Shown: positions 1 through 10,900 of the stretch, one piece after another
Layout: every line of letters starts with the position of its first letter
Numbering within the stretch: position 1 is the stretch's first letter
Source: Sipunculus nudus
Lineage: Eukaryota; Annelida; Sipuncula; Golfingiida; Sipunculidae
Reading direction: 5' to 3'
Assembly: GCA_026874595.1 (NCBI GenBank)
Contig: CM049314.1
Span: 68,570,300-68,634,299, forward strand
Length of the DNA stretch: 64,000 nt
Translations under genes and position numbers: made by a program
Notes under the pieces: generated by a model
The model's database searches: none
What the model was told of the DNA's origin: nothing
What the model saw: the letters and a program-made list of their open reading frames with translations, nothing else

Positions 1-763
1 TAAACCCATTCTTGACTAAAGCCGGTATTACAGAGAGTGAACTATGTACTTTTTGTAACAGTAAGAAAGAAACCATCACACATATATTTTATGAATGTGA
101 TTATACCAAGGAACTTTGGAAAAAAATATATGACTGGCTTACAACCTTTGGTATTCCAAACATTTTCTCAATTAAAATAATAATTCTGAATGTAAGCTTA
201 AATAGATTACTGGACAAAATTATACTCTTTGTAAAATATTACATATATGTGAAAAAGTGTAAAAGAGAGGTGTTGTCATTTAATGGTGCAAGAAATTTCA
301 TAAAATATTACTATGACATTGAAAAAAAGGTGGCACTTTCCAGAGGAAAACTTAAATATCATGAAAATCTCTGGAAACCAATTACCAACTTAAACCATTC
401 TTAATATCGACAGGGGGGAGGTGAAGTGTTTATTAGATTCATTTAAATATATTAATCAATTAAATAAATGGAATAAATATACTATATAAATTCTACTCAA
501 GTTATTATAATAGGAAGAGGCTTACAAAGAAATAAAACAGTTAATTTTAATTTAAAAAAATGCGCATGAGATACACCTGCTTTGTCTTGTTTTGTTTCGG
601 TGTATGTAGGTTCCTTTGGTTCTTATGTATGTCAGTTGTATGTTTTTTTTGGGGTTTTTTTTGTTGTTGTTTTTGTATGTATATGGATCGCGTATTGTTA
701 TATATTGTTGAAATTGTAAATTGATATTCGTCGTTGTACATGTACTTCATTTGATTAATAAAG

Positions 764-796
<33 letters not shown>
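1..796 (+). mobile_element. 3' end of a non-LTR (LINE) retrotransposon, truncated by the window edge
   Basis: An open frame runs in from the left edge to a stop at 402-404. A 3' UTR of about 365 bp follows, with AATAAA near 757 and a pure A tract at about 769-796, which is the usual layout of a LINE 3' end. The A tract directly abuts the next repeat block. No target-site duplication can be tested because the 5' end lies outside the window. The clade was not determined; L1/Tx1-like or I-like elements carry the same C-terminal finger. Confidence 0.75.
3..404 (+). CDS. C-terminal end of a LINE reverse-transcriptase protein (zf-RVT finger), partial
   Basis: About 133 residues, open at the left edge. 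Near the N-terminus of this piece is a Cys-x2-Cys ... His-x4-Cys array (CTFC ... HIFYEC) followed by a conserved Trp (KELWKKIYDWL). This is the zf-RVT motif found downstream of the reverse-transcriptase domain in many LINE ORF2 proteins, where it is thought to contact the element's RNA or DNA. The rest is a lysine-rich basic tail ending LWKPI, also common at ORF2 C-termini. The polymerase and endonuclease domains would lie upstream, outside the window. No internal stop is seen here, so the copy may be fairly young. Confidence 0.75.
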   Translation, partial: NPFLTKAGITESELCTFCNSKKETITHIFYECDYTKELWKKIYDWLTTFGIPNIFSIKIIILNVSLNRLLDKIILFVKYYIYVKKCKREVLSFNGARNFIKYYYDIEKKVALSRGKLKYHENLWKPITNLNHS

Positions 797-802
<6 letters not shown>

Positions 803-1045
803 TCTGGGCTGGCCAAGTTTAAAACTGGTCTGGCCCAGATTAGAATTTTGAACTGGGCCAGCCAAAATCAAAATTTTGGTCTGGGCTGGCCCTAGCAACA
901 GCCTGTCACCCCAAACGTCGATCTTAGATGAACTGAAGAACGATGGGCCTATCAGTTTATTTCCGAAGGCCGGAGTATCATATGTTGTCATGGCTAGGCT
1001 GGCCCAGTTTTAAATTGGGCCAGATTCTCATCTGGGCCTTGACAT
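797..1045. repeat. Repeat rich in CTGGGC(T/C)GGCC inverted motifs
   Basis: Alternating direct and inverted copies of CTGGGCTGGCC and GGCCAGCCCAG, separated by AT-rich spacers, form at least two adjacent hairpins (798-840 and 843-892). A third cluster lies at 990-1040. Between them is a unique stretch of about 90 bp. This subterminal-hairpin layout fits a small non-autonomous DNA transposon. No clean terminal repeats or target duplication were found. Confidence 0.4.
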
Positions 1046-2119
1046 ATACATGTACCACAGTATTCTTTTGTTTCAATTCATCATTTGGAGCCTTATGTTA
1101 AGAGTATATTGTTAACCACAATATGAATGCAACATTATGGAAGACCACTGCGATGCATTCCTTGATATATATATATGACTTGTATCACAACTCAAGTTAG
1201 GCTTACCAGCTTTAAGAGTTGTGTTTATTTGTCATGGCTATTTGTTGACATGACTTGGGGCTTGGATAACTGTGTATCTTGCTGAACCCATAGTTAAAAT
1301 GCTGTCCATCCACAGGCTGTTTATAAGACTTATGCTTATGTGGACCATGCTGAAATAGATACATGTACCTCATTTCTGCATTTACAATACACTACTTAAT
1401 TTGGTCCAAATGGAAGGTTGAAAATTTTAATTTCCAGATTTTTGTGTTTGATTTTTGGTTATTCATTCATATGATCGTCATGAGTTGGTAGAAAAAGTAT
1501 GAAGATAACTATAACAATGAAGGATGTGTCATTTTAAAACCACCAGGATTTCAGGTTTAATACATGTACCGTAGATATATTGATTTATGTGTGGCAATTG
1601 GGAAAATATAAATATTAGATTGATCACAAAGCAAATCTTACTTTTTTCCATTTCCATGTAATAATTTTCAGTTGGTCTGTACATTACCCAGTTCTTTCAC
1701 CTGAATTCTGCTAACTCAAATCATTACATGAATATATAACACTTGGGAGATTAGCTGAAACATTCATGATATTGAAAATATATATTTTTGGCTTTGTTGT
1801 TGGGCCATTCAGTATTCAATATCTACTAAAGTCTACAGTAATTCAATATTAACCTGAGATATATTTAAATGAACACTATATATGTGGATGATATCAATGT
1901 TGATCTGCTTGTTTGACTTTTGTCATGAATTCAGAGGACTGACAGGTCTAGCCTGAAGTTTGTCTTAGTTGCTCATTGCAATCTACCAGATCAAGTTTTT
2001 CCTGTGAATTACAGTGAATGGAATATAAATTAAATGTATTTTTATTATGTTAATTAGAGTTAGTTAAATTCTTGGTCAATTTATGAAAACCTCCTATTAG
2101 TGATACTGACAGTACACTC
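1046..2119. other. AT-rich non-coding DNA, no gene recognised
   Basis: No frame has coding character. Scattered TACATGTAC words and short AT tracts are all I can point to. Confidence 0.5.
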
Positions 2120-2435
2120 ATAATTTCAGAATGTGACCTGTACGTGACATTTGGGTTTTTGTGTGTATATAAAATGGCGGCTCCCATGATCTGTTGTAAA
2201 AATTTGTGAAAATGTTGGAGAAAAACACAGGTCTGTCAGGGTTTTATTAGGGCAGGGAGATTAATTGTGACAGGAAAGTACTTAGTGGACAGCGTCCAGG
2301 CGAGAATCTGTATATGTAGAGGGAGTTTGGTGGCTAGCGGATGTGTATTTGCAAAGTCACAGGTGGACTAATGCTTTTTTGGAACACGCCCAAATCCTCA
2401 AATTATGTTATGATATTGCGCAGATTAAAGTTCTA
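2120..2435. repeat. Diverged dispersed repeat (copy 1; copy 2 at 5925-6170)
   Basis: This block shares an ordered series of short matches with 5925-6170. It starts at a TGACCTGT word and passes through an ATGGCGGC/ATGGTAGC box, a purine-rich middle and a GTGGACTAA/GTGGATTAA box. It ends in AAATCCTCAAATTA / AATCCACAAATTA. The two are clearly related but heavily diverged. Element class unknown. Confidence 0.45.
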
Positions 2436-2487
2436 TCTATCTCAAAGATAATTGAATGATTACTCAATTGTCTGCCATACTTCTATG

Positions 2488-3982
2488 CAGGGTTGGCAAG
2501 TTTTAGGCATGAAGGTTTTAACCATAGGTTATAACCTGGTTAAAACTGCCCCGCCTAAAACAGGTTTTAGGCAGGTTTTAGGCACCAAAAGTGCCCAAAA
2601 CCTATATTTGTTTACATTTTTTACTTAAAGATCTGTAAAACTACCATACTGGCTGGGGTGAAGCAGTCACAAGGCTTTGCTGGGCTTCTGGAAGCTATCA
2701 AGTATTAGAAATGCATGATTTCCTGTTGGCTGGTACCATGCAGTCTTCAAAGAGCCTGTATAGGTGTCTGAACATGAGACCATGTTTGTGTGGCACATAG
2801 TTTTATTGGCCAAGGTAATGACATTATCAGGACCTTTTGGGTTTCCTGATGAGTGCCCAGCTACCTTGAATGATGTTATACAACCTCCAGTTTGCCCTTG
2901 TAAGACAGGGTATCACTATCAGAGGGGAGGACTACTTGATTAGACAAGTTAATTACAATTTATCAGGGTGATGGGGTCATAAGACCCAATGGTCATAAGT
3001 CCTACTACTGTGTCCTAGTAGATGTTCATGTCAACTTTCATACATGACTAGGAGGATGCAATCAAAGCCCTTGCCCTGAAGACTGTTCTTGAGCAAACAT
3101 TTTACTGAGTGATGCAGTCCCCTGAGTAATTATGAATATTCTGTGGTTTGCAACATATTCATTGCAAAATATTTTCACATTTTCAGTTTTATACTAATTA
3201 TAGTGTTTAATGAGGGTTCCATTTTTACAATTTCATCATACAATTAACAGAGTATATCCATCATTATATAGAAGATAAGTATGTGCACAAAATCTTAAAA
3301 TTTGACAAGGGATGACCTAGCTAAGGGAATAATTAAATAGTGGAAATTCTTGTTCATTATCAGATATTATCATATTTTTAGTTTTATGGCTAGCATAAAA
3401 GATATGTAATAATTTATAAATCAAATCCAATGCTTTTTGCCATTGAAGCTACAGGCATACAAAATAAACATGTTATGTTAGTGAAGCTACAGTATAAAGA
3501 ACTATTCATCAGTGTAAATGGAACAACATTTTAAATCCAGGAAAACTTCTTTTCCATTTATCACAAAATTTAATCCCTTGTGATCAAAAAGCCAATAAAA
3601 GTATCTGGTTATAAGCTTAAAGTAAGAGCATTTTTTTATAAATTGGCAGTAATGGAGGTAGGAGAGTCGGAGAACTGTGTTCATAAGGAAATCCCTGAAG
3701 TAGCGTTGAATTCATTTGTTGCTTTTTTTGTGTCATGGTTTAATTTGTTTAGTTTGAATAAAATGATCCTCAATTATAATTTGTTGAGCATATTTCTTTA
3801 ATGCATTTAGATGTTTAACAATAAAACATAGTTAAACTAAAAGTCATAGGTAAGGGTAAATAAGGTTTTAGGCAGTTAAAGGCAGTTTTAGGCAGGTTAT
3901 AACCTATTTTAGGCAGTTAAAGGCATGTTTTAGGCTCTGCCCTGCCGAAAACAGGTTTTGGGCAGCCTAAAACCCAACCCTG
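2488..3982. mobile_element. Non-autonomous hAT-like DNA transposon (1495 bp) with 8-bp TSD
   Basis: The ends are inverted repeats, CAGGGTTGG at the left and CCAACCCTG at the right, flanked on both sides by the identical 8-mer CTTCTATG (2480-2487 and 3983-3990). An 8-bp duplication with CAGGG termini is the hAT superfamily signature. Subterminal regions carry many copies of TTTTAGGC in both orientations (2505-2590 and 3860-3975), the kind of repeated motif hAT transposases bind. The interior has no transposase frame, so it would need mobilising in trans. The perfect target duplication argues for a fairly recent insertion. Confidence 0.85.
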
Positions 3983-3985
3983 CTT

Positions 3986-4206
3986 CTATGGCTTAAAATG
4001 TTCAGGAATGCGTATAGATCTGTTTAAATTCACCACTTGATACATTTTATGAGTTTTACGTGGGACTGGTTCCATACCGTTATCACCCATTATACATATC
4101 ACACCATATATCACCTTATCATTGAAGTCACACCCTGATCTGCCACTGTACCCCCACACTGAGGATACATTCAAGTGGCAGGGCCGCTGGTACCACATGT
4201 CAAACT
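3986..4206 (-). CDS. Tentative terminal exon of a small secreted protein (first exon at 10108-10291)
   Basis: Reads from an acceptor (TTGTAG then AGTTTGAC on the minus strand) to a TAG stop at its left edge. It encodes about 73 residues with cysteines in the PCHLN, GCDF and VICIM contexts and a hydrophobic/aromatic pattern unlike random AT-rich DNA. The acceptor phase (needs one incoming base) matches the donor of the exon at 10108-10291; joined, they give 405 nt, an exact 135 codons including the stop. No family was recognised. Other exons could lie in the 5.9-kb gap. The stop codon lies in the target duplication of the neighbouring hAT element. Confidence 0.3.
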
Positions 4207-5924
4207 CTACAAGAGTTTGAAGTAGTTTTATGTGATCATGCACTTAATCACCTTGGCTGATATCCTGTTCTGTTATATTAATGTGGACGATTTCACACCT
4301 GCCCAGGTATATATTGTTTCTTCATCTTTTAAGATACTCTTTTCCATATCCTTTTTACATGATTCCCAATCTATAATCGGTATCTTGCACTTTGTAATGC
4401 TTGTTTAACACTAAGTCAAAAACTGTGCATTCAATGACTGACATATCTTTTATATATCCTGCTACATTTATCTGTGCTTCTCTAGAGTTTCTATATATCC
4501 TCTTTCCCAGATTCACAAATTTACTTAGAACTTTAAGAATAAATTTTCATGACCCTTTTAACATAAAATGATTTCATTCAACTTTTACATATATATGGTA
4601 CCCCCAACAATTGTAGTCTTAATAAAAGACACGTTTAATGGGTATAAAATAATGATGAAATGTACATTTTATGGAAAATTTTGCCAAATCTGAGAAAATA
4701 AATTTTATGTTATTAAATTTTTCTGATTTGTTCAAAATTTTCTTAAATATCAGGATTTTAAAGCACTTTTATTTCATATAAATTTTAGTTCAACATCCCT
4801 TTTCTGAATTTTGAAGGATATATGATGGAATCAGACCACAGATTAATTAATATGAAGGAAAAATAGTTATAAGAAGGTCAGCTACATTTTTGTCAAAATA
4901 CTCCTCCTCTGTACAGCTAGCATTAACTGGATGTAATATTGTTGTCCATAAATGAAGCTTCCAAGTAAGAAAATAGATTTTTAATGGAAAACATTTTCTT
5001 TCAAATGTTGTAAATGTAATAAAAAACTTCAAGTTTTATGAACATTTCAACTTATAAAGTGTCCAATAATCATAAAACAATTTTGACTGATGACACAAGA
5101 AGAATTTTACTGGTCTTTTCTTTATACACAATATATGAATACATGTATGTATTTTCAGAGATAAAACTTGAAATAGGTATTTATGACAGTTTTAGATATA
5201 CACCTGACAATGGTATATGGCAAGAAAAAGAGACATTTATAATTGTTACAAATATACAATACAGCCCTTATTTCAATTGGTTGGAATATATTAACAACAT
5301 GCAGCAACTGCATGAATAACCACTGCCTTAAATACACACTGCATGGTCCAAAGAACCAACATTATGACAGACATGAGACTTTATGAGACTGAATTGTTCA
5401 GATGCAAACTTTCACTTAACCAGTACAAATTTATTTTGAGCATTATTTGAAACTGCCATAAATTCAACAGCAGTACCAAAGAAAAACGGCATCTACGAGC
5501 ATTCCACCATGAATCTACGAATGCGAAACCAATCAGGTGACCTGACAACATCCTGATGACAGGGTGCCTAGCTTACGAGGTTAATCACTATGGTAAACAT
5601 GCGCCTGTTAGAGCCATTCAGCAGGGATTTCCTACCCTGACGTCACCACAAACTTACCCTCAGGAAATATCTGACACAAGTTTGACCATGATGTCAGCAT
5701 TTATATATATAACAAGAAAACGGCCAATGGTTTGTGCTGATGTTAAACTGTGATAAGGCTGACCTATGGATTTAGCTGATACAATACATACCTGCCAGGC
5801 AGGCATACTCAGACTTGCACTGAACAACCTAATCAGGTCTCAACTTGAAAATACATTACAGATAAAAATATATATGTATATTATATATTATATACTACTA
5901 CAGGTGGTACACCTATAATTTTGA

Positions 5925-6170
5925 CATATGACCTGTGACACCCGGGTTTTAGTTTACATGCAATATGGTAGCCCCAATAAGTAGTTTCAAGAAACTGAGA
6001 GAAATATATCCGTCTGGGTTCAATAAGGGTGTGAGCACAGGGTCAAGAAGACAATCAATGGACGCAGAGAGAGTTGATGGCAAAGGTGATGTGTATCAAA
6101 CAAAGTGTAAAGTGGATTAACACTTTTTCTGGACCATGTCCTAATCCACAAATTAAAGTAGGACTTTTGT
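5925..6170. repeat. Diverged dispersed repeat (copy 2 of 2120-2435)
   Basis: Collinear weak similarity with 2120-2435: a TGACCTGTGACA start, ATGGTAGCCCC box, GTGGATTAACACTTTTTCTGGAC box and AATCCACAAATTAAAGT end. Unknown class. Confidence 0.45.
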
Positions 6171-7355
6171 GTATCTATAATTTATTTTCTTTATACAAAA
6201 AGAAGTTCTTTGAATTCTTGTATTAGAGATTTAGTTGATCTTACTTATGCATTTTTAGTTATTTAATTATTTTTTTTTCAAATTTTGGAATACACTTAAC
6301 CATTTACTTTACTGAATACTAGAACAACATCAATTAAATCAAGTTAAAATTATCATACCAGGTATGCATACAGTAATAATCAACTTCATAAAAAAAAATC
6401 AAAAGTACAGTCTACACAAAAATTGTATCTGAACCATGGTCCAGGGATGAAGCCAGGTACTGGCACCAGAACCTAGATACTTGGTACTAGTACTAAATTC
6501 TGCGTACCTGTACTTGGATGTCATGAGTAGGAAGTTCCTGGGAACTTTACCTGGGACATAAGTACTGTTCTTGGTATAACATCCTCCAGGTATATGTACA
6601 TGTATGATTCTGGAAATAGACCTGCTGACTACTAGCTTACCCACAGGCGAAAATGTATGCAATTAATACTATTTAAAAAAATCTTTGAATTGAACTAAAC
6701 TATACCCAGCCATGTATAAAGTACATGTAGCTGTGTCTATATTATACAGACCTGTACTTTATGAAAATCCTGTACCAACCTGGTCCTTACAGTACACTGC
6801 TCTGAACCATTCTTTTTTATTTTGAATATTATTCTTCAACTATTCTGAAATTTAGTTGATTTTAATATATAATTCAATTAAATTCCTCCAAATGTAGAAA
6901 AGTCAATTCACAAATTGTCCCTAAAATACCAGTTAATAGTTCTTTGGCATGCGACCAACCCCTGAGCCAGATGCTTAGTAAATTAACCTGATGGTGAAAT
7001 ATTAGTGGAGACTGCCTAGAGGAATTCCCTGACACAGAATATCCATAACAGCTGCAAATGACACAAAGAATGTGATCCATAAGTCCTTGGTCCTGGTGAT
7101 TAAGGGAACAAAGGGACCCTCATCCTTAACTTTAAAAATTAATTTCTGTCATAGTGCTCTTGATCACCTTTACACAGCACTCAGAGAGCACATACATCCG
7201 CCAATGTCTGAGGATTAATAACCCTGAACAGCTACCCAAAATTTAAATCCCAAGAAATAAAAATTCAAATCACTTCTTGCTTGGCATACAACTAACCACT
7301 ATAATGTTCAACAAAATCTCATTAAAATTTTACTGTTACTTGTAAACCCTCAAGA

Positions 7356-7640
7356 GATTAAGCGGCTACTATGATACTGAATTAGAGCACTGGGTTCAAA
7401 GGCAGGACATTATGAGTTAGAATCCCAGCAAAGTAGCAGTGAAATTCTTCACAGTTGACTGTCACCAATGATGAGCTGTCTGCAGGCTGAGTGGGAAGAA
7501 TCTGCCCCACGTCCAGGTTTCCCAACAAGTGTACCTTTAGGGGGATCCTCAGTGTTATAATCATCAACCTATCATGACACACTCAGGACCCACAGATGAG
7601 CTAAACCAGGTTGGTTAAGGATAATCATGAGCTACTGCTG
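7356..7640 (+). repeat. Possible degraded tRNA-derived SINE
   Basis: The segment starts with a GGCTACTATGAT...TTAGAGCACTGG stretch resembling an A box. About 40 bp on comes GAGTTAGAATCCC, close to a Pol III B box (GGTTCGANTCC). The tail downstream shows no coding sense. Only the box spacing supports the call. Confidence 0.35.
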
Positions 7641-8520
7641 TGTCAGGTAGTGTAACGTCAAACTGGAATTGTACACAACTTAGTTAAACCAGCATTAGAG
7701 AAACTGAAGGGAGTCACCTCCATAAAATTGTTACGGTATATAGATATTATCATGTTGGGTTGGCTATACAGTATATATACTGGACAAACAGGGGTGAAAC
7801 TATAACCTCTGTCACAAAGCTGGCAGGGGTAATAACTTCTTTATTTCCTCCATCATACTGTACACAAAAGCACCAGGTAAATTTTATCAATTTGAAATTG
7901 TGAAACATTAATAAAATTTATTATTTTCAAAAGGTTCAAGTTAAAAATCCTAGAGAAGAAATATTCAGTGAAGAAGTTAATAATGAAATAACTGAAACTG
8001 CAAGAGAAAAGTATACATAACTCATAATCATAGAATTGCTAATTGGTAACAGAGATTTTGTTTCCCACTTATGTAAACATAATAGATATTTAGAACAAAT
8101 TTAAATGATAAGTGTACAAAAATGATAATATGCGAGACCTTTTTAAGAAATCTGTTTAAAAGAGTTTATTGGCAAGATCTGTTATTTGTATTAACACCTC
8201 AAGTACATTATGATGATTTTATGGCTATTTTACAATGATTTTTATCTTGATTTAAAGTTTTAAACCACGATTTAACTCAAGTGATTTATATCATTCCAGC
8301 CCTGCACTCATGCTGTGAAAATTTAAGATTTTTAAACCTAAGTATTTACCTAACATTTAAAACCTTTATGCAGTATTGTGATTGAATTAATATTAACATG
8401 TTTAATAAATGTGGATCTATGTTTGAAATTTTAACACACATGATAATTATCATAAACTTATGTCTCAATAAATATCTTAGACTTAGACTTCGTCATACAT
8501 TCCATGAAAACAATAAAGAC

Positions 8521-9808
8521 CAGGGTTGGTAGTTTTATCTGCAGCCGGTTTAATCCACTAGATTCATCTAGATTGGATATATAACAGGTTTTATCCAGTT
8601 TTATCCCAAGTTTGGGTGTATACTGTCTGTGAAGCAGACATTTCATATTAAATTTAGCTAAATTTAGTCAAATAATAAAGTTCTAAAAAGAAACATTTTC
8701 TAGTTTACTGAATAATTATCTTACTATAGTTATACATAAAACAAACATTTCTTGTCAAAGATCTCTACTGAAAGTGATGCCATGATCTTAATAATAAGTC
8801 TGAGACTTTAAATTACTTCTTTTCTTTTGAGTGACTTTTTAAAGCCACCTATTTTGTATGTTTCACTATAAAAAAGCTAAACAACTGCATTTCACACAAG
8901 TTTAGTTTAACAGAGTCCAAAATCATTGGTAACATATAATATTCTTACATCTAAGACTAATATACATAATCTGGTCATTTATTGCATAAATGTAAGATAT
9001 ACAGTGAAATCAGCTGTCCACAATTTTATGAGGGCTCCCTCTCACACGCTAACAATAAAATTATTAAAAAGCTATCTTGCCCCAGTTTGTTTCTCTGGAT
9101 GTGGGTTAGTCATGACAGCCTGATAGGAAAAACCTCCAACTGGGATCAAAGTCATTCAGGCATCCTCCATAAGTTGTTGACAATGGGCTGCAAATGTCAC
9201 CCTGTAGCCTGCCCTTGACTATATGTAGATTTTTGGTGGCTTATGAAGATGCTATAAAGATAATACATCCCATTGAGAACTGACCACCAGCCAGAAGAGT
9301 AACATAGCTTAAGCTACAGTGGCTGCTGACAACAGTGAAACCTGAACCTGGAGGAACTTGCCAATTGGATATCAAGCTTATATATTGTTAATATATTAAT
9401 AAACCTTCTTAACTTATTTATCCTGATTATCACCAATTTTTAATTTAATTAAATTTTTACAAGGTGATTCTTAGTTTGGTCCAGTTACATCCAGATGAAA
9501 CTGGATTAAACCAGATAAAACCCTTTTTTATCCACTGTCCTGGATAAAACAAGTTTTTTTTCAGGATAAAATCAGACCCTGATGCAGACATATACTTTTT
9601 AATCTTTTTTTAAGATTATATATTGTTAATATATTAATAAACCTTCTGAATGTATTAATCCCGATTCACATAAATTTTTATTTCAATTAAATTTTTAAAA
9701 GGTGATTCTTAGTTTGATCTAGTTTAATCCTGTATAATCTGGGTAAAATTGGATTAAACCAGATAAAACCTTGTTTAACAAGTTTAATCCGGATAAAACT
9801 AAACCCTG
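8521..9808. mobile_element. Non-autonomous hAT-like element with duplicated right end
   Basis: The left end CAGGGTTGG and the right end ...AACCCTG form short terminal inverted repeats, with subterminal copies of GTTTTATCC and GGATAAAAC at both ends (8530-8610, 9480-9575, 9730-9800). The last 230 bp are present twice in tandem (about 9378-9610 and 9613-9845), each ending ACCCTG followed by ATGCAGACATA. Flanking 8-mers ATAAAGAC and ATGCAGAC agree at 6 of 8 positions, so the target duplication is only tentative. No coding capacity. Confidence 0.6.
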
Positions 9809-9848
9809 ATGCAGACATATTTTTTAAGTCTTTTTTTTAATTTTTTTT

Positions 9849-10080
9849 ATCTTTGCAATTGATAGAACACATACCATTTTTTTGCCAAACGCTGGAATTT
9901 AAATTAATATATGGTATACAAAGACATACAGTGATATATGCCTAAACTGACACCCGCCCCCCCCCCCCCACCCCCCCCCCCCCCCCCCAATAAAAAAATA
10001 ACATCACCTGGATAAATAATCAAGACCCTGGCTGTGGCATGTACGATACTTTATTATTAAAGTATAATGATAACCATTAC
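9849..10080. other. Non-coding stretch with (C)n tract
   Basis: Contains an almost pure C run at about 9956-9988 and otherwise AT-rich sequence. No gene seen. Confidence 0.5.
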
Positions 10081-10107
10081 AATATTATTAAACTGCACGT
10101 GACTTAC

Positions 10108-10291
10108 CGTGTTTTTTAGCATCTGGAACGAGGTATATATGGCCCAAGTTTTCTCTGACAAACTGTTCTTGAACCAAGGCGCATTCTTTCATGTTGTTCA
10201 TTTCACGGCCAGCGGCCGGCACATCACTCGCTATACACACATACAGAAACGAAGCAAACCAAACCCAACACGTAAATCCTAAGCGCTCCAT
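10108..10291 (-). CDS. First coding exon of an unrecognised secreted protein
   Basis: The start codon at 10291 sits in a strong context (GCCATGG). The first 21 residues form a signal peptide: charged MERLG, then a hydrophobic core rich in Trp, Phe, Leu and Val, ending near CIASDVPA. A hydrophilic segment with one Cys (MKECALV) follows. The exon ends after 61 codons plus one base at a consensus donor (ACG|GTAAGT). Upstream (10.3-10.9 kb) the DNA is locally less AT-rich and carries an AAGATGGCGG word, typical of a promoter. The only phase-compatible partner noticed is 3986-4206. The 134-aa product that would result matches no family I know. Confidence 0.5.
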
Positions 10292-10900
10292 GGCGAATAT
10301 CCTGCTCAAATAATCCCAAAAATGCCTTCAGGGTTTTTATCTTATTTCCGAAAAGGGGCGCTGTGGATAAAATTCCTTGCCGTCATCTGAGCTGTCACTA
10401 CACTGACTGCCCGTGTTGTCTGCATAATTACACTATAGTGTAGGTCCGCACACGAGCACTGCTCATCGCTGATTGGTTCATATTATGAATCCAAATATGA
10501 ACTTAAATTCTTAAATTTGAAATCCGCCCTACCGCAAGCTCAAACTAAGATCATTAGTTACAATAAAGCGCAGTTCGTTGGTGAATTTCGCTAAACTGTG
10601 CACAAGATAGATAAATCTTGACTACACTGTGTTTACAGACAACAGAAATAGGAATCTATAGACTTGCGTCTACTCACAAGCAAAGGTCAAAGGTGTCATT
10701 CCATTGCACGCATTTGTAACATATGAATAATATAACAGTTGCTCTCGTCCGCCATGCACATATTCTGGTTATTCTATTCATAAAATGATCTTTAAGCGAT
10801 TTTGTCAAACAATGACAAATATTTTGGCAATTCATTCTTTTGTATACAATGTTTAGCGGTGGCTAGTTTAGTGTCCAGTCACAAGATGGCGGTAGGAATT
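10292..10900 (-). promoter_or_regulatory. Likely promoter region of the minus-strand secreted-protein gene
   Basis: Directly upstream of a signal-peptide exon with a Kozak-type start. The DNA has more CpG than its surroundings and includes a YY1-like AAGATGGCGG box at about 10884-10893. No TATA box is assigned. The call rests on position and composition. Confidence 0.3.

Larger units (their letters stand above)
4244..8520. other. AT-rich repeat-bearing non-coding DNA
   Basis: Probably intron of the tentative minus-strand gene. It contains copy 2 of the 2120-2435 repeat and a degraded SINE-like segment (7356-7640), listed separately. Nothing else was recognised. Confidence 0.4.
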
